This document shows, piece by piece, positions 1 to 6,380 of a stretch of 8,188 bases of DNA. The stretch comes from an uncultured Bacteroidales bacterium (GTDB lineage Bacteria; Bacteroidota; Bacteroidia; Bacteroidales; P3). How positions within the stretch are numbered: the stretch's first letter is position 1; every line of letters begins with the position of its first letter. Below the pieces are notes generated by a model, which saw only the letters and a program-made list of their open reading frames with translations, was not told the DNA's origin and searched no databases. Made by a program: the position numbers and the translations under genes. The DNA lies in the NCBI GenBank assembly GCA_905236405.1, contig CAJOQB010000164.1:1-8188 (forward strand). Direction: 5' to 3'.

Positions 1-498
1 ACCGACGTCACCATCCAGAGCAACAACGTCAACGTGACATTCACGTTCGACAACTTCTATGTCGTCTGCCGTCTGGTCGAAGGCCGCTACCCCAACGTCG
101 ACGCTGTCATCCCCAAGGAGTCGCCCTGCCACTTGACCGTCGACCGCATGACCTTCCTCAACGTGCTGCGCCGTGTCAGCCTCTTCGCCTCGAAGTCGAC
201 CTACCAGGTGCGTCTCTCGATGACCGACCGCGAGCTCTCCATCTCGGCAGAGGACATCGAGTTCTCCAACAACGCCCATGAGAAGATGGCCTGCGAATAC
301 GAGGGCGACCCCATGGAGATAGGCTTCAACGCCAAGTTCCTCATCGAGATGGTCTCGAACCTCGACACCGAAAACATCCTCATCAACCTGTCACATCCCA
401 GCCGCCCGGGCGTCATCTTCCCCGTCAACGAGGGCGAGGAGCAACCGAAAGAGGACATCCTGATGCTGGTGATGCCCGTCATGCTGGCCAACGCATAA
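1..498 (+). CDS. dnaN: DNA polymerase III subunit beta (sliding clamp), C-terminal part; 5' end outside window
   Basis: The reading frame is open from base 1 and ends at TAA 496-498, giving the last 165 residues of a protein normally about 370 long. It covers the end of the second and all of the third clamp domain. Seen directly: the conserved VEGRYPN segment at residues 26-32 of the fragment, followed by DAVIP, and the C-terminal MPVML close to the stop, equivalent to the MPMRL end of the E. coli protein, which lines the peptide-binding pocket for polymerase and other partners. The family forms a ring dimer that tethers the replicative polymerase to DNA. A GTG at 34 is internal to the gene and not a start, because the conserved sequence continues upstream of it. 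ftsX follows after 15 bases, so the two are probably co-transcribed; dnaA and gyrB are not visible. Confidence 0.95.
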   Translation, partial: TDVTIQSNNVNVTFTFDNFYVVCRLVEGRYPNVDAVIPKESPCHLTVDRMTFLNVLRRVSLFASKSTYQVRLSMTDRELSISAEDIEFSNNAHEKMACEYEGDPMEIGFNAKFLIEMVSNLDTENILINLSHPSRPGVIFPVNEGEEQPKEDILMLVMPVMLANA

Positions 499-513
499 CC
501 TCAGTAGACAACA

Positions 514-1383
514 ATGGCAAAGAACAAGAAACACGGCGGACGGGTATGGGGCGGCAGCAGCTCCACCATCTTCAGCATCATGCTGGTGATGTTTGTCTTT
601 GGACTGCTGATGTTCATCGAATACCACTCCTACCGCGCCACCCACGAGATGCAGGAACGCATCACCTTCAAGGTGGACCTCCAACCCGAGACCACCGACA
701 GCATGGCGACGGCGTTAGTCTCCAAAATCGCCCAATATGAGTATGTGAAGAATGTGGAGTATATCTCCGGCGACGAAGCCGCCAAGCTGTTCTCCGAGGT
801 GCTCGACGATGACTTCGTGGGCTTCCTTGGCTACAACCCCCTCACCCCCTCGCTGATGGTCAACTTCAAGTCGGGACTGCTGCCCGAGAACGAGAAGGAC
901 ATCATCGACCAGTTCAAGGCACAGATGGAGGCAGAGCCTACAGTGGCCGATGTGGCCTACCAAGAGAATGTGGTCGACGAGCTATTGGACTCGTTCTACA
1001 AAATCTCGTGGTTCCTCATCATCTTCATCGTCCTCCTGCTCTTCGTCTGCGTGATGCTTATCAACATCACCATCCGACTGGCCATCTTCACCGAACAACA
1101 GACCATCAAAACCATGCGTTTGGTCGGTGCCAAGACGAGCTTTATCGCCCGTCCCTTCCTGGGCCGCTCCATCCTGTACGGATTGATAGGCGGTCTGCTG
1201 GCTGTGGTGCTGCTGGCACTGAGTGCATACACCTTCAGCAACCAGTTCGGCATCAACATCACCGACCGTCAGCATTGGCTGGCTTATGGAGCCATGGCTG
1301 TCGGACTTCCTTTAGCCGGCATCGTCATCGCCTACTGCTCCACTTGGATTTCTGTCCGTCAGGCGCTTCGCAACACACAATAA
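514..1383 (+). CDS. ftsX: Cell division protein FtsX (permease-like subunit of FtsEX)
   Basis: A 289-residue membrane protein with the FtsX layout: a short basic cytoplasmic N-terminus (KNKKHGGR), a first membrane segment at about 17-36, a large extracytoplasmic domain at about 41-160, then three membrane segments at about 163-186, 215-240 and 256-280. The outer domain carries LGYNPLTPSL (105-114), matching the family's L-x-x-N-P-L-x-x-S signature, and the loop after the second membrane segment has TMRLVGAKTSFIARPFL (200-216), typical of FtsX. In the family, FtsX pairs with the ATPase FtsE and passes ATP-driven movements across the membrane to cell wall hydrolases during division. No ftsE is present here, so the partner must be encoded elsewhere. 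The ATG at 514 is 15 bases after dnaN, with no clear ribosome binding site. ABC-type MacB permeases are a poorer fit because they are longer. Confidence 0.93.
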   Translation: MAKNKKHGGRVWGGSSSTIFSIMLVMFVFGLLMFIEYHSYRATHEMQERITFKVDLQPETTDSMATALVSKIAQYEYVKNVEYISGDEAAKLFSEVLDDDFVGFLGYNPLTPSLMVNFKSGLLPENEKDIIDQFKAQMEAEPTVADVAYQENVVDELLDSFYKISWFLIIFIVLLLFVCVMLINITIRLAIFTEQQTIKTMRLVGAKTSFIARPFLGRSILYGLIGGLLAVVLLALSAYTFSNQFGINITDRQHWLAYGAMAVGLPLAGIVIAYCSTWISVRQALRNTQ

Positions 1384-1411
1384 CGTAATCACAACAAAAA
1401 AAGAGATAATT

Positions 1412-1696
1412 ATGGCAGTAAAGAAAGTCAACACCCCCGAATCCAAAAAACTGTTCACCTCGGCCTACAGCATCACCAACTACATCCTGATGGCGGTGGG
1501 TATCGTGGTGCTTATCATCGGCTACATCCTCCTCAGCGGAGGCGGCAGCGACGACCCCACTGTGTTCAACAATGCCATGTTCGACAACAGACGCCTTGTG
1601 GCAGCTCCCATCACCATCGTGCTGGGTCTGGTCATCGAGGTGGTGGCCATCATGATGCGTCCCAAGAAAAAAGAGGACAACACCCCCAAAGAATAA
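1412..1696 (+). CDS. DUF3098 family small membrane protein
   Basis: A 94-residue protein with two predicted membrane segments, at about 21-42 and 66-86, joined by a short polar loop containing GGGSDDP and FDNRRLVAAP. The N-terminus is basic and polar, and the C-terminus is highly charged (RPKKKEDN), so both ends are probably cytoplasmic. The length, the two-helix plan and the loop match the DUF3098 family, which is found in Bacteroidota and has no known biochemical role as far as I know. It lies 28 bases after ftsX and 30 before uppP, the usual position in this phylum, so it is probably co-transcribed with division and envelope genes. A role as an accessory of FtsX or in the envelope is inferred from neighbours only. 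No Shine-Dalgarno sequence precedes the ATG; the leader is A-rich, as is common in this phylum. Confidence 0.85.
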   Translation: MAVKKVNTPESKKLFTSAYSITNYILMAVGIVVLIIGYILLSGGGSDDPTVFNNAMFDNRRLVAAPITIVLGLVIEVVAIMMRPKKKEDNTPKE

Positions 1697-1726
1697 CCAT
1701 CCAATAACTAAAACACCATTGTAGCC

Positions 1727-2578
1727 ATGTCTTGGTTTCACGCATTGATATTAGGCATTGTGCAGGGCCTGACAGAATACCTGCCCGTAAGCAGCAGCGG
1801 CCACCTCACCATCGGCAACTACCTGTTTGGCATCGACGGCGACGCCAACCTGAGTTTCAGCATCGCTGTCCATGTAGCTACGGTGCTCAGCACCTGCTTC
1901 ATCCTGTGGAAGGAGATTGTGTGGATTTTCAAAGACCTCTTCAAGTTCAAATGGAACGAGGGCACCAAGTACACCGTCAACATCCTTATCTCGATGATTC
2001 CCGTCGCCATCGTCGGATTCTGCCTGAAAGACACCGTCGAGGCCATCTTCAACCCCGAAGTGGCCCAAGCCCGTTTTGGCAACGGTCTCTTCATCGTCGC
2101 CTGCTGTCTGATGCTGACGGCAGCGTTGCTGGCCTTCTCCTATTGGGCCAAGCCGCGTCAACGTGAGCATATCAGCCCTTGGCACGCTTTCGTCATCGGC
2201 ATCGCTCAGGCGTTGGCTGTACTGCCCGGCCTCAGCCGTTCGGGCAGCACCATCGCCACCGGACTGCTCTTGGGCAACAAGAAAGAGCGTCTTGCCCAGT
2301 TCTCTTTCCTGATGGTCATCCCTCCCATCCTTGGTGAAGCGCTGCTCGACGTCAAAGACCTGCTCTTCCCCGATGCCGAAGCCGCTGCCGAAGCTGCCTC
2401 GATGGCATCCATCTCGCCTGTGGCTTTGATTGTGGGCTTCCTCGCCGCCTTCGTGGTGGGATGTATCGCCTGCAAGTGGATGATCAACATCGTGAAGAAA
2501 GGCAAGCTGATTTGGTTCGCTCTCTACTGCGCCATCGTCAGTGTCCTCTGCTTCGTCCTCCCCTACATCTGCTGCTGA
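1727..2578 (+). CDS. uppP: Undecaprenyl-diphosphatase UppP (BacA family)
   Basis: A 283-residue, very hydrophobic integral membrane protein. Both family signatures are present: the (E/Q)xxxE motif as Q13-G-L-T-E17, running on into YLPVSSSGH with the conserved histidine at 26, and PGLSRSGST at 167-175 with the catalytic arginine at 171. The preceding GIAQALAV (158-165) is also typical. The enzyme removes a phosphate from undecaprenyl diphosphate, regenerating the lipid carrier used for peptidoglycan and surface polysaccharide synthesis; raised dosage gives bacitracin resistance, hence the older name bacA. A short alanine- and glutamate-rich stretch (PDAEAAAEAASMAS, 215-228) sits in a loop between membrane segments and looks lineage-specific. 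truB starts 10 bases downstream, so translation may be coupled. Normal family length; no disrupted motif. Confidence 0.97.
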   Translation: MSWFHALILGIVQGLTEYLPVSSSGHLTIGNYLFGIDGDANLSFSIAVHVATVLSTCFILWKEIVWIFKDLFKFKWNEGTKYTVNILISMIPVAIVGFCLKDTVEAIFNPEVAQARFGNGLFIVACCLMLTAALLAFSYWAKPRQREHISPWHAFVIGIAQALAVLPGLSRSGSTIATGLLLGNKKERLAQFSFLMVIPPILGEALLDVKDLLFPDAEAAAEAASMASISPVALIVGFLAAFVVGCIACKWMINIVKKGKLIWFALYCAIVSVLCFVLPYICC

Positions 2579-2588
2579 TAGCCGACCC

Positions 2589-3395
2589 ATGACCCTTACC
2601 GACCTCGAGCAAGGAAAGATACTGGTTGTCGACAAACCCTACGGGTGGACGTCCTTCCAGGTGGTCAACAAAATCAAATGGCAGATAAAACGCGACCTCG
2701 GTGTCAAGAAGTTCAAGATTGGCCATGCCGGCACACTTGACCCTCTTGCCACCGGGGTTCTTTTGGTATGTGTGGGAAAGGCCACCAAGATGATTGAGCA
2801 GCTGCAAACAGGAGAGAAGACCTACAGCGGCACCATCGTCCTCGGTGCCACAACGCCCTGCTACGACCTCGAACAAGCTATCGACAAGCTCTACCCCTAT
2901 CAGCACATCACCCTCGATACATTACAACAAAGCGTACAAGAACTGACGGGGACTATTCCTCAAGTGCCTCCCATGTTCAGCGCCATCAAGGTGGCTGGCG
3001 ACCGTGCCTACAGCTATGCCCGTAACGGCGAGCCTGTCGAGATAGCCCCCAAGATGGTCACCATCCACCAATTCGACATCACCGGTTTCCGACCCGGAAC
3101 ACCCGCCGACGAGGAGACTCTTCGCAGAGAATGCGGTCTGGACCAACCATCGAGAGACGATGCCCCCACCCGCGAACTCTACCGCAGTCCACAAGGCAAG
3201 GTGCCGCCGCAACTACCCCAGATGGACTTCAAAATCCGCTGTAGCAAAGGCACCTATATTCGGTCCATTGCCCGAGACTTGGGCTTGATGCTCGGCAGCG
3301 GTGGCTTTCTCAGTGCCCTTCGTCGCGAACAAGTAGGCGACTACACCCTCGACGGTGCCATCGCCATCCGTTCCAACGAACCGGTGATGTTATAG
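2589..3395 (+). CDS. truB: tRNA pseudouridine(55) synthase TruB
   Basis: A 268-residue enzyme that isomerises U55 in the T-loop of tRNA to pseudouridine. Seen directly: N-terminal LVVDKPYGWTS (12-22), catalytic motif GHAGTLDPLATG (45-56) with the nucleophilic aspartate at 51, the conserved tyrosine in EKTYSG (Y79), VPPMFSAIK (126-134) and CSKGTYIRSIARD (218-230). I chose ATG 2589 over an in-frame GTG at 2541, because the latter would overlap uppP by 38 bases and add residues that do not look like TruB. Between the usual strand ending TGF (165-167) and MDFKIRCSKG there is a hydrophilic stretch of about 40 residues (168-209), longer than the short link in E. coli and many Bacteroides enzymes. 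It is the last gene of the plus-strand run. queA, often next to truB in this phylum, does not follow. Confidence 0.96.
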   Translation: MTLTDLEQGKILVVDKPYGWTSFQVVNKIKWQIKRDLGVKKFKIGHAGTLDPLATGVLLVCVGKATKMIEQLQTGEKTYSGTIVLGATTPCYDLEQAIDKLYPYQHITLDTLQQSVQELTGTIPQVPPMFSAIKVAGDRAYSYARNGEPVEIAPKMVTIHQFDITGFRPGTPADEETLRRECGLDQPSRDDAPTRELYRSPQGKVPPQLPQMDFKIRCSKGTYIRSIARDLGLMLGSGGFLSALRREQVGDYTLDGAIAIRSNEPVML

Positions 3396-3430
3396 GGTAG
3401 TCGCTTCCCTATATAATAATGTATTATATA
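3391..3430 (+). terminator. Two overlapping hairpins at the end of truB, possible terminator
   Basis: TATAGGG at 3391-3397 pairs perfectly with CCCTATA at 3407-3413; a further AG/CT pair lies inside the loop. A second perfect 9-base arm, TATATAATA at 3410-3418, pairs with TATTATATA at 3422-3430 around an ATG loop. The arms share bases 3410-3413, so only one hairpin can form fully at a time. The first begins inside the truB stop region. There is no clean run of T after either, so this is a weak or atypical terminator, or an RNA 3' end structure. Seen in the sequence; the function is inferred. Confidence 0.45.
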
Positions 3431-3527
3431 TTGTATCTCCAATTTTGGACTTTTGAAGCAGCCCAAATGAGGTGGTGTATCATTCTGCCAAAACATTAAC
3501 ACACTAATTTACAGGAAAAAGAAATAT

Positions 3528-3565
3528 TTATTTTGCAGTTCCAATTATTCTTTATTACTTTGCAG
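3528..3565 (+). repeat. Direct repeat TTATTTTGCAG / TTACTTTGCAG in the topA promoter
   Basis: The 11-base words at 3528-3538 and 3555-3565 differ at one position (T3531 versus C3558) and lie 27 bases apart. Each resembles a -7 element, and the first also supplies the TTTG used as the -33 element of the second. This could be two alternative promoters, a repeated regulator site, or coincidence in AT-rich DNA. Confidence 0.5.
3532..3562 (+). promoter_or_regulatory. Probable Bacteroidota-type promoter for topA
   Basis: TTTG at 3532-3535 and TTACTTTG at 3555-3562 are separated by 19 bases. This matches the Bacteroidota housekeeping promoter (TTTG near -33, TAnnTTTG near -7), with one mismatch in the downstream element (TT for TA). 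Transcription would start a few bases after 3562, at about 3566-3570, leaving a leader of roughly 60 bases before the topA ATG. This gives topA its own promoter, separate from the truB operon. Confidence 0.6.
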
Positions 3566-3629
3566 ACGATTTCTGCTCGACTTATTTGGCGACAGAACAA
3601 ACCCTTAAACAGATAAAACTATTCAAGAA

Positions 3630-5972
3630 ATGAAGAATCTTGTCATAGTAGAGTCTCCGGCAAAAGCCAAGACCATCGAGAAGTTTTTAGGCAAAGACTA
3701 CGAGGTAAAGTCGAGCTATGGACATATCCGCGACCTGGCCAAGAACGAGATGAGCATCGACATCGACGCAGACTACGAGCCTTTGTACGAAATAACCGAG
3801 GACAAACAAAAGCTTGTCAACGAACTGAAAAAGGCTGTTGCCAAAGCCGACACCGTCTGGTTGGCATCCGATGAGGACCGCGAGGGAGAAGCCATTGCCT
3901 GGCACCTTCGCGAGACGTTGAAACTCAACGAGGCAAACACCAAACGTATCGTCTTCAACGAGATTACCAAGAGCGCTATCCTGAAGGCTATCGAGCAACC
4001 CCGCACCATCGACATGAACCTGGTCGACGCTCAACAGGCTCGTCGTGTGTTGGACCGTTTGGTGGGATATGAAATCAGCCCCATCCTTTGGGCCAAAATC
4101 AAACCCGCCCTCAGTGCCGGTCGTGTACAGAGCGTGGCCGTCAGACTGATAGTGGAACGAGAAGACGAGATTCGTTCCTTCGAAAGCCAGAGCTTCTTCC
4201 GCGTGACCGCCCAGTTCATCACCATCGACAACAAACATGTCGTGGCTGAACTGAGCAAACGCTTCACTACCGAAGAGGAAGCCAAGAAATTCCTCTCCCA
4301 ACTGGTCGACTCCACCTTCACTGTCAAGAGCGTGGAGACCAAACCGTCGCACCGCCAGCCGGCTCCCCCCTTCACCACATCGACGCTGCAGCAGGAAGCC
4401 AGCCGCAAACTGGGATTCAGCGTGGCTCGCACCATGCAGATAGCCCAGCAACTATACGAATCGGGATACATCACCTATATGCGTACCGACTCCACCAACC
4501 TCTCCACCCTGGCACTCAACGCTGCCAAGACCGAGATTTCCAAACTCTATGGAGACAAGTACGTCAAGACCCGCCAATACCACACCAAGGTGAAGGGTGC
4601 TCAGGAAGCTCACGAAGCTATCCGCCCCACCTATATGGACAACAGCACCATCAACGTCGAAGCTCCCATGCGCCGTCTGTACGAGCTGATCTGGAAACGT
4701 ACCATCGCCTCGCAGATGGCTGACGCCGAACTGGAGAAAACCACTGTCGAGATAGGCATCAGCAACTCGAAAGAGATATTCCTCTGCATGGGCGAACAGG
4801 TGCTCTTCGACGGTTTCCTCAAGGTGTATTTGGAAAGCACCGACGACGAGAACGAAAGCACCAAGGCCACGCTGCTGCCTCCCATGAAGAACAACGACCA
4901 GCTGAAAATGGAAAGCATCGAGGCATCGCAGCACTTCACCCAGCATCCGCCACGCTACACCGAGGCCAGCTTGGTGAAGAAACTCGAGGACTTGGGCATC
5001 GGTCGTCCCTCCACCTATGCTCCGACCATCAGCACCATCTTGAAACGCGAATATGTGGTCAAGGAAGACCGTGAAGCCACTACGCACGACTGTGTGGTGC
5101 TGACGCTGAACAAGAACGGCAACGTCAAACGCACCGTCAAACCCGAACGCACAGGTGCCGAGAAGAACAAACTGTTCCCCACCGATGTGGGTTGGATTGT
5201 GAACAAGTTCCTGATGGAGCACTTCAACGACATCATGGACTACAACTTCACCGCCACCGTTGAGAAAGAGTTCGACGAGATTGCCAACGGTGAGAAGAAA
5301 TGGCGTCAAGTCATCAACAAGTTCTATGTCCCCTTCCACAAACAGGTGAAGGCCACGCAGACCAGCTCCAAACGCACCAGCGGCGAGCGTCTGTTGGGCG
5401 ACGATCCCAAGACGGGCAAGCCGGTCTTTGCCAAGATTGGCCGCTTTGGACCGCTGATTCAGATTGGCGACACCAACAGTGACGAGAAACCCACCTTCGC
5501 CAGCATGAAGAAAGGCCAGAGCATCGAGAGCATCACCCTCGAGGAGGCACTGGAACTCTTCAACCTGCCCCGCACCGTGGGCACCTTCGACGGTCACGAG
5601 ATGGTGGTCAGCATCGGACGCTTCGGACCCTACATCCGCGTCGACGGCAAGTTCTACTCGCTTTCCAAGACCGACGACCCCTACACCGTCAACGAAGCCC
5701 GTTGTATCGAGGTGGTCAAGCAGAAGATGGAGCAGAACGCCGAGAAAGAGCGTCTCAAATCCCTCTTCCCCCGTGTGCTCGGCAAGTACGAGAACGAGGA
5801 GGTGGTGACCAACACCGGCAAATACGGTCCCTATCTGACCTATCGAAACGAGAACTATCGACTGCCCAAAGACAAGTACGACCCGCTGAAAATCACTCTC
5901 GAGGAAGCCGTCAGCCTGATACGCGCCACGCAGGAGAAGAAGTCCACACGCAGTCGTTCCAAAAAGAAATAA
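3630..5972 (+). CDS. topA: DNA topoisomerase I (type IA)
   Basis: A 780-residue enzyme that relaxes negative supercoils by cutting one strand through a 5'-phosphotyrosine link. Domains in order: Toprim fold at the N-terminus with LVIVESPAKAKTI (4-16; acidic residue E8) and the metal-binding DEDREGE (D81, D83, E85); the gate and active-site region with YITYMRTDST, where Y283 is the catalytic tyrosine and R285 its neighbour; and LEDLGIGRPSTYAPTI, another hallmark of the family. The C-terminal part carries repeated GRFGP/GKYGP units at about 604, 663 and 730, and ends in a basic tail (TRSRSKKK). I see no four-cysteine zinc ribbons, unlike E. coli TopA (865 residues). The ATG at 3630 is supported by the conserved MKNLVIVESP start. 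It has its own promoter and a strong terminator, so it is probably monocistronic. Codons TTA, CTA and TCA are almost absent. Confidence 0.98.
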   Translation: MKNLVIVESPAKAKTIEKFLGKDYEVKSSYGHIRDLAKNEMSIDIDADYEPLYEITEDKQKLVNELKKAVAKADTVWLASDEDREGEAIAWHLRETLKLNEANTKRIVFNEITKSAILKAIEQPRTIDMNLVDAQQARRVLDRLVGYEISPILWAKIKPALSAGRVQSVAVRLIVEREDEIRSFESQSFFRVTAQFITIDNKHVVAELSKRFTTEEEAKKFLSQLVDSTFTVKSVETKPSHRQPAPPFTTSTLQQEASRKLGFSVARTMQIAQQLYESGYITYMRTDSTNLSTLALNAAKTEISKLYGDKYVKTRQYHTKVKGAQEAHEAIRPTYMDNSTINVEAPMRRLYELIWKRTIASQMADAELEKTTVEIGISNSKEIFLCMGEQVLFDGFLKVYLESTDDENESTKATLLPPMKNNDQLKMESIEASQHFTQHPPRYTEASLVKKLEDLGIGRPSTYAPTISTILKREYVVKEDREATTHDCVVLTLNKNGNVKRTVKPERTGAEKNKLFPTDVGWIVNKFLMEHFNDIMDYNFTATVEKEFDEIANGEKKWRQVINKFYVPFHKQVKATQTSSKRTSGERLLGDDPKTGKPVFAKIGRFGPLIQIGDTNSDEKPTFASMKKGQSIESITLEEALELFNLPRTVGTFDGHEMVVSIGRFGPYIRVDGKFYSLSKTDDPYTVNEARCIEVVKQKMEQNAEKERLKSLFPRVLGKYENEEVVTNTGKYGPYLTYRNENYRLPKDKYDPLKITLEEAVSLIRATQEKKSTRSRSKKK

Positions 5973-5974
5973 AC

Positions 5975-5992
5975 AAAAGAGAGGTCTCTTTT
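5975..5992 (+). terminator. First hairpin after topA
   Basis: AAAAGAGA at 5975-5982 is followed after GG by its perfect reverse complement TCTCTTTT at 5985-5992, starting two bases after the topA stop. In RNA the two innermost bases of each arm would probably be in the loop. It is weak (AT-rich), with no T-run beyond the arm itself, so it is probably an accessory to the stronger terminator 20 bases downstream, or part of the mRNA end. Confidence 0.35.
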
Positions 5993-6012
5993 CTCTACAA
6001 ACAATTAACAAC

Positions 6013-6046
6013 AACGGCAACAGTTTTCTGTTGCCGTTTTATATTT
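6013..6046 (+). terminator. Rho-independent terminator of topA
   Basis: AACGGCAACAG (6013-6023) and CTGTTGCCGTT (6028-6038) form a perfect 11-base stem closed by a TTTT loop. The T-rich tail TTATATTT at 6039-6046 follows on the plus strand. On the minus strand the stem is followed by GTTGTTGTTAATT, so it may also stop transcripts arriving from the convergent recF operon, whose last gene ends at 6065. Confidence 0.88.
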
Positions 6047-6064
6047 CCACCAAAAAAATAGTCA

Positions 6065-6364
6065 TTATGTAAGCACAATCTTCTTGACCACGTCGGACCC
6101 CACCCGTTTGTTGATGGCGTTCTGCAGGTCGGTGAGCTTGTAGGAGAACTCTTGTTTCATTGAAGGCGAACCCAGTTTGAGGAACAGGATGCCCGACTCG
6201 GGTTTGAAGTCAATCTTCCAAGTCATCTTCATCAGAAACTCGCCCACCACGTTGCGATAGGCCAAGAAGACCATCTCTTTGTCGACAGTGGTGTTGAAAT
6301 TGTACTGCCGCAAAGCGTCGGCCAGCAGGTCGGCCACCTTCTTGGGTTCGTCGTTCTTGAACAT
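6065..6364 (-). CDS. DUF721 (DciA-like) protein
   Basis: A 99-residue soluble protein. The pattern YRNVVGEFLMKMTW followed by a strand GILFLKLGS and then MKQEFSYKLTDLQNAIN fits the DUF721 family (conserved W/Y-x-x-V-V-G, a K/L-rich strand, an E-L/F pair and a later helix with N). DUF721 includes DciA, which in many bacteria helps load the replicative helicase DnaB, and family members often lie next to recF or dnaN-type genes. The gene follows recF on the minus strand after 16 bases, so it is probably the last gene of the ispH-recF operon. The product is shorter than well-studied DciA proteins and consists of little beyond the core domain. The assignment to DUF721 is fairly firm; a helicase-loading role in this organism is inferred. 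Confidence 0.82.
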   Translation of the reverse strand: MFKNDEPKKVADLLADALRQYNFNTTVDKEMVFLAYRNVVGEFLMKMTWKIDFKPESGILFLKLGSPSMKQEFSYKLTDLQNAINKRVGSDVVKKIVLT

Positions 6365-6380
6365 AGGGAATGTGTTTCGG

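Larger units (their letters stand above)
3396..3629. other. AT-rich intergenic region between truB and topA (234 bases)
   Basis: The only long spacer between plus-strand genes. Base composition drops sharply compared with the genes around it. It contains, in order, the truB end hairpins, a stretch at about 3431-3520 in which I recognise nothing, a promoter-like region at 3528-3565, and an A-rich leader of about 60 bases before topA. No tRNA, small protein gene or riboswitch fold could be recognised. Confidence 0.7.

Noticed and set aside
2541..2588. Upstream GTG start for truB
   Set aside because: It would overlap uppP and add 16 residues rich in S and A without TruB similarity; ATG 2589 gives the expected N-terminus.
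1751..2635. A 294-residue minus-strand frame opposite uppP
   Set aside because: Same cause: codon register with uppP. The product is rich in D, H, E and Q, the mirror of a hydrophobic membrane protein, and matches nothing I recognise.
3467..3499. A 10-residue open frame (MRWCIILPKH) upstream of topA as a possible leader peptide
   Set aside because: It lies upstream of the likely topA transcription start, has no attenuator-like structure after it, and is short enough to be chance.
3396..3629. The truB-topA spacer as a replication origin, riboswitch or small RNA gene
   Set aside because: No DnaA-box cluster, conserved riboswitch core or stable GC-rich fold was seen; the AT content alone fits a promoter region.
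4452..6020. A 522-residue open frame on the minus strand opposite topA
   Set aside because: It is in exact codon register with topA and exists because topA lacks TTA, CTA and TCA codons. It runs through the topA terminator, has no promoter or recognisable domain, and topA itself is unmistakable.
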